Origin: Alistipes sp.
GTDB taxonomy: Bacteria > Bacteroidota > Bacteroidia > Bacteroidales > Rikenellaceae
Length of the DNA stretch: 6,423 bases
NCBI GenBank assembly: GCA_028691095.1
Contig: JAQUZZ010000090.1
Location: forward strand, 1-6,423
Direction of reading: 5' to 3'
This document shows positions 5,911 to 6,423 of this stretch, one piece after another (positions within the stretch are counted from its first letter, which is position 1; the number at the start of each line of letters is the position of its first letter). Below the pieces are notes generated by a model that searched no databases, was not told the origin of the DNA, and saw only the letters and a list, made by a program, of their open reading frames with translations. The translations under genes were made by a program, and so were the position numbers.

Positions 5911-5956
5911 ACTCCACGTTTTCTGAGCATCCAAGACACCTCAAAAAACGTGGAGT
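5911..5956 (-). terminator. Terminator of the isomerase-like gene
   Basis: Perfect 12-nt arms ACTCCACGTTTT (5911-5922) and AAAACGTGGAGT (5945-5956), continued inside by TGAG/CTCA (5924-5927, 5940-5943) after one mismatch. The minus-strand transcript continues TGTTGTTTTT after the stem, a reasonable U-tract. It starts about 44 bp after the stop at 6000 and would also insulate katA from upstream transcription. Confidence 0.75.
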
Positions 5957-5968
5957 GTAAACAATCGT

Positions 5969-5990
5969 TGCAGCACCTTCTCATGCTGCA
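5969..5990 (-). other. Hairpin directly after the isomerase-like stop codon
   Basis: TGCAGCA (5969-5975) and TGCTGCA (5984-5990) form a perfect 7-bp stem with an 8-nt loop, 9 bp past the stop and 12 bp before the larger terminator stem. The run after it (ACGATTGTTT) is a poor U-tract, so it is more likely a 3'-end stabiliser than the main terminator. Confidence 0.45.
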
Positions 5991-5999
5991 CATTGGCCG

Positions 6000-6423
6000 T
6001 TAGGCCATCTCCCACTGCGAGCGGATTAACTCCAAGGCCGCGGGCACGCTCTGTGCCTTGTCGCCCTTGCATCCGCACTCGAAACTCACATAGTTTGCAT
6101 AATTCATCGCCTGCAAGGCACGGAATCCATCGATGTAGTTATCTACATCGCCATCCTCACCCGGTGTGTTTCGCGTACCCCGACTGGCAATATGGACGTG
6201 CTGGAGGTATTTGTCGGCCGAGAAGAAGGCTCCGTAGTCTGAGGTCTCCTCCGCGGTCATGTGCCAGAAGTCTCCCATACATTTCACACCCTCATGTTTG
6301 GCATCGCGACAAATGGAGGCCGCATCCCCCACCTGACGAAGATAGAAGGCCTCGGCACGGTTCAACGGCTCCAAAATCACCGTCGTACCACACTGCACGG
6401 CGTAATCGCCCAATGCCCGGAGT
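6000..6423 (-). CDS. Sugar phosphate isomerase/epimerase-like TIM-barrel protein (C-terminal half)
   Basis: The last 140 residues of a protein whose start lies beyond the right edge; the frame is open to base 6422, so no start codon is claimed. It matches the xylose isomerase-like/AP endonuclease 2 superfamily, with the metal-site motifs in the usual order: Glu in VILEPLNR (6371-6369); GDFWHM with Asp (6272-6270) and His (6263-6261); HVHIASRGTR (His codons 6200-6198 and 6194-6192); and Glu in VSFECGCKGD (6080-6078). This EPLNR-DxxHM-HVH-E pattern is that of ketose 3-epimerases and related sugar phosphate isomerases, which shift carbonyls or epimerise sugars using a divalent metal. The substrate cannot be read from this fragment. 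The C-terminus (LELIRSQWEMA) looks natural, and the stop is followed by two hairpins. The family is secure; the specific reaction is not. Confidence 0.88.
   Translation of the reverse strand, partial: LRALGDYAVQCGTTVILEPLNRAEAFYLRQVGDAASICRDAKHEGVKCMGDFWHMTAEETSDYGAFFSADKYLQHVHIASRGTRNTPGEDGDVDNYIDGFRALQAMNYANYVSFECGCKGDKAQSVPAALELIRSQWEMA

Overview
The window looks like chromosomal DNA from a member of the Bacteroidota, most likely a Bacteroidales gut organism. An Alistipes/Rikenellaceae-type genome is a guess from gene content and moderately high GC, not a proven assignment. The main support is a two-gene unit pairing lgt with an HU-CCDC81/SPOR-domain protein, an architecture typical of this phylum. 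A promoter with the Bacteroidota layout (TTG, then TAnnTTTG) lies in front of the catalase gene. Strong Shine-Dalgarno sequences are absent.

Layout. Positions 1-1751 (+) hold lgt, lacking only its first residues, followed 11 bp later by the HU/SPOR membrane protein. This unit ends in a long, near-perfect bidirectional terminator (1787-1837) in a convergent gap. From 3246 down to 2134 (-) is a predicted outer-membrane lipoprotein with an M23 metallopeptidase domain and a C-terminal LysM domain. Its AT-rich upstream region (3247-3566) is followed by an array of three full and one partial 156-bp tandem repeats (3567-4114). The array abuts the terminator of katA (4114-4140). katA (5765-4266, -) is a complete clade-3-like heme catalase with a recognisable promoter at 5841-5869. 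Upstream of it is the terminator of the last gene, a sugar phosphate isomerase/epimerase-like TIM-barrel protein (6423-6000, -), whose N-terminal half lies outside the window.

How the genes relate. Lgt lipidates prolipoproteins, the SPOR protein probably binds peptidoglycan, and the LysM-M23 lipoprotein probably cleaves or regulates peptidoglycan and would itself be an Lgt substrate. The left half is therefore an envelope-biogenesis neighbourhood. Catalase and the isomerase are separate transcription units with their own terminators.

The most unusual element is the 156-bp array. Each full unit carries three inverted repeats, one of which resembles a minus-strand intrinsic terminator. The last unit is instead closed by a perfect 23-bp inverted repeat. 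I found no convincing new protein system; the array is the part most worth following up.
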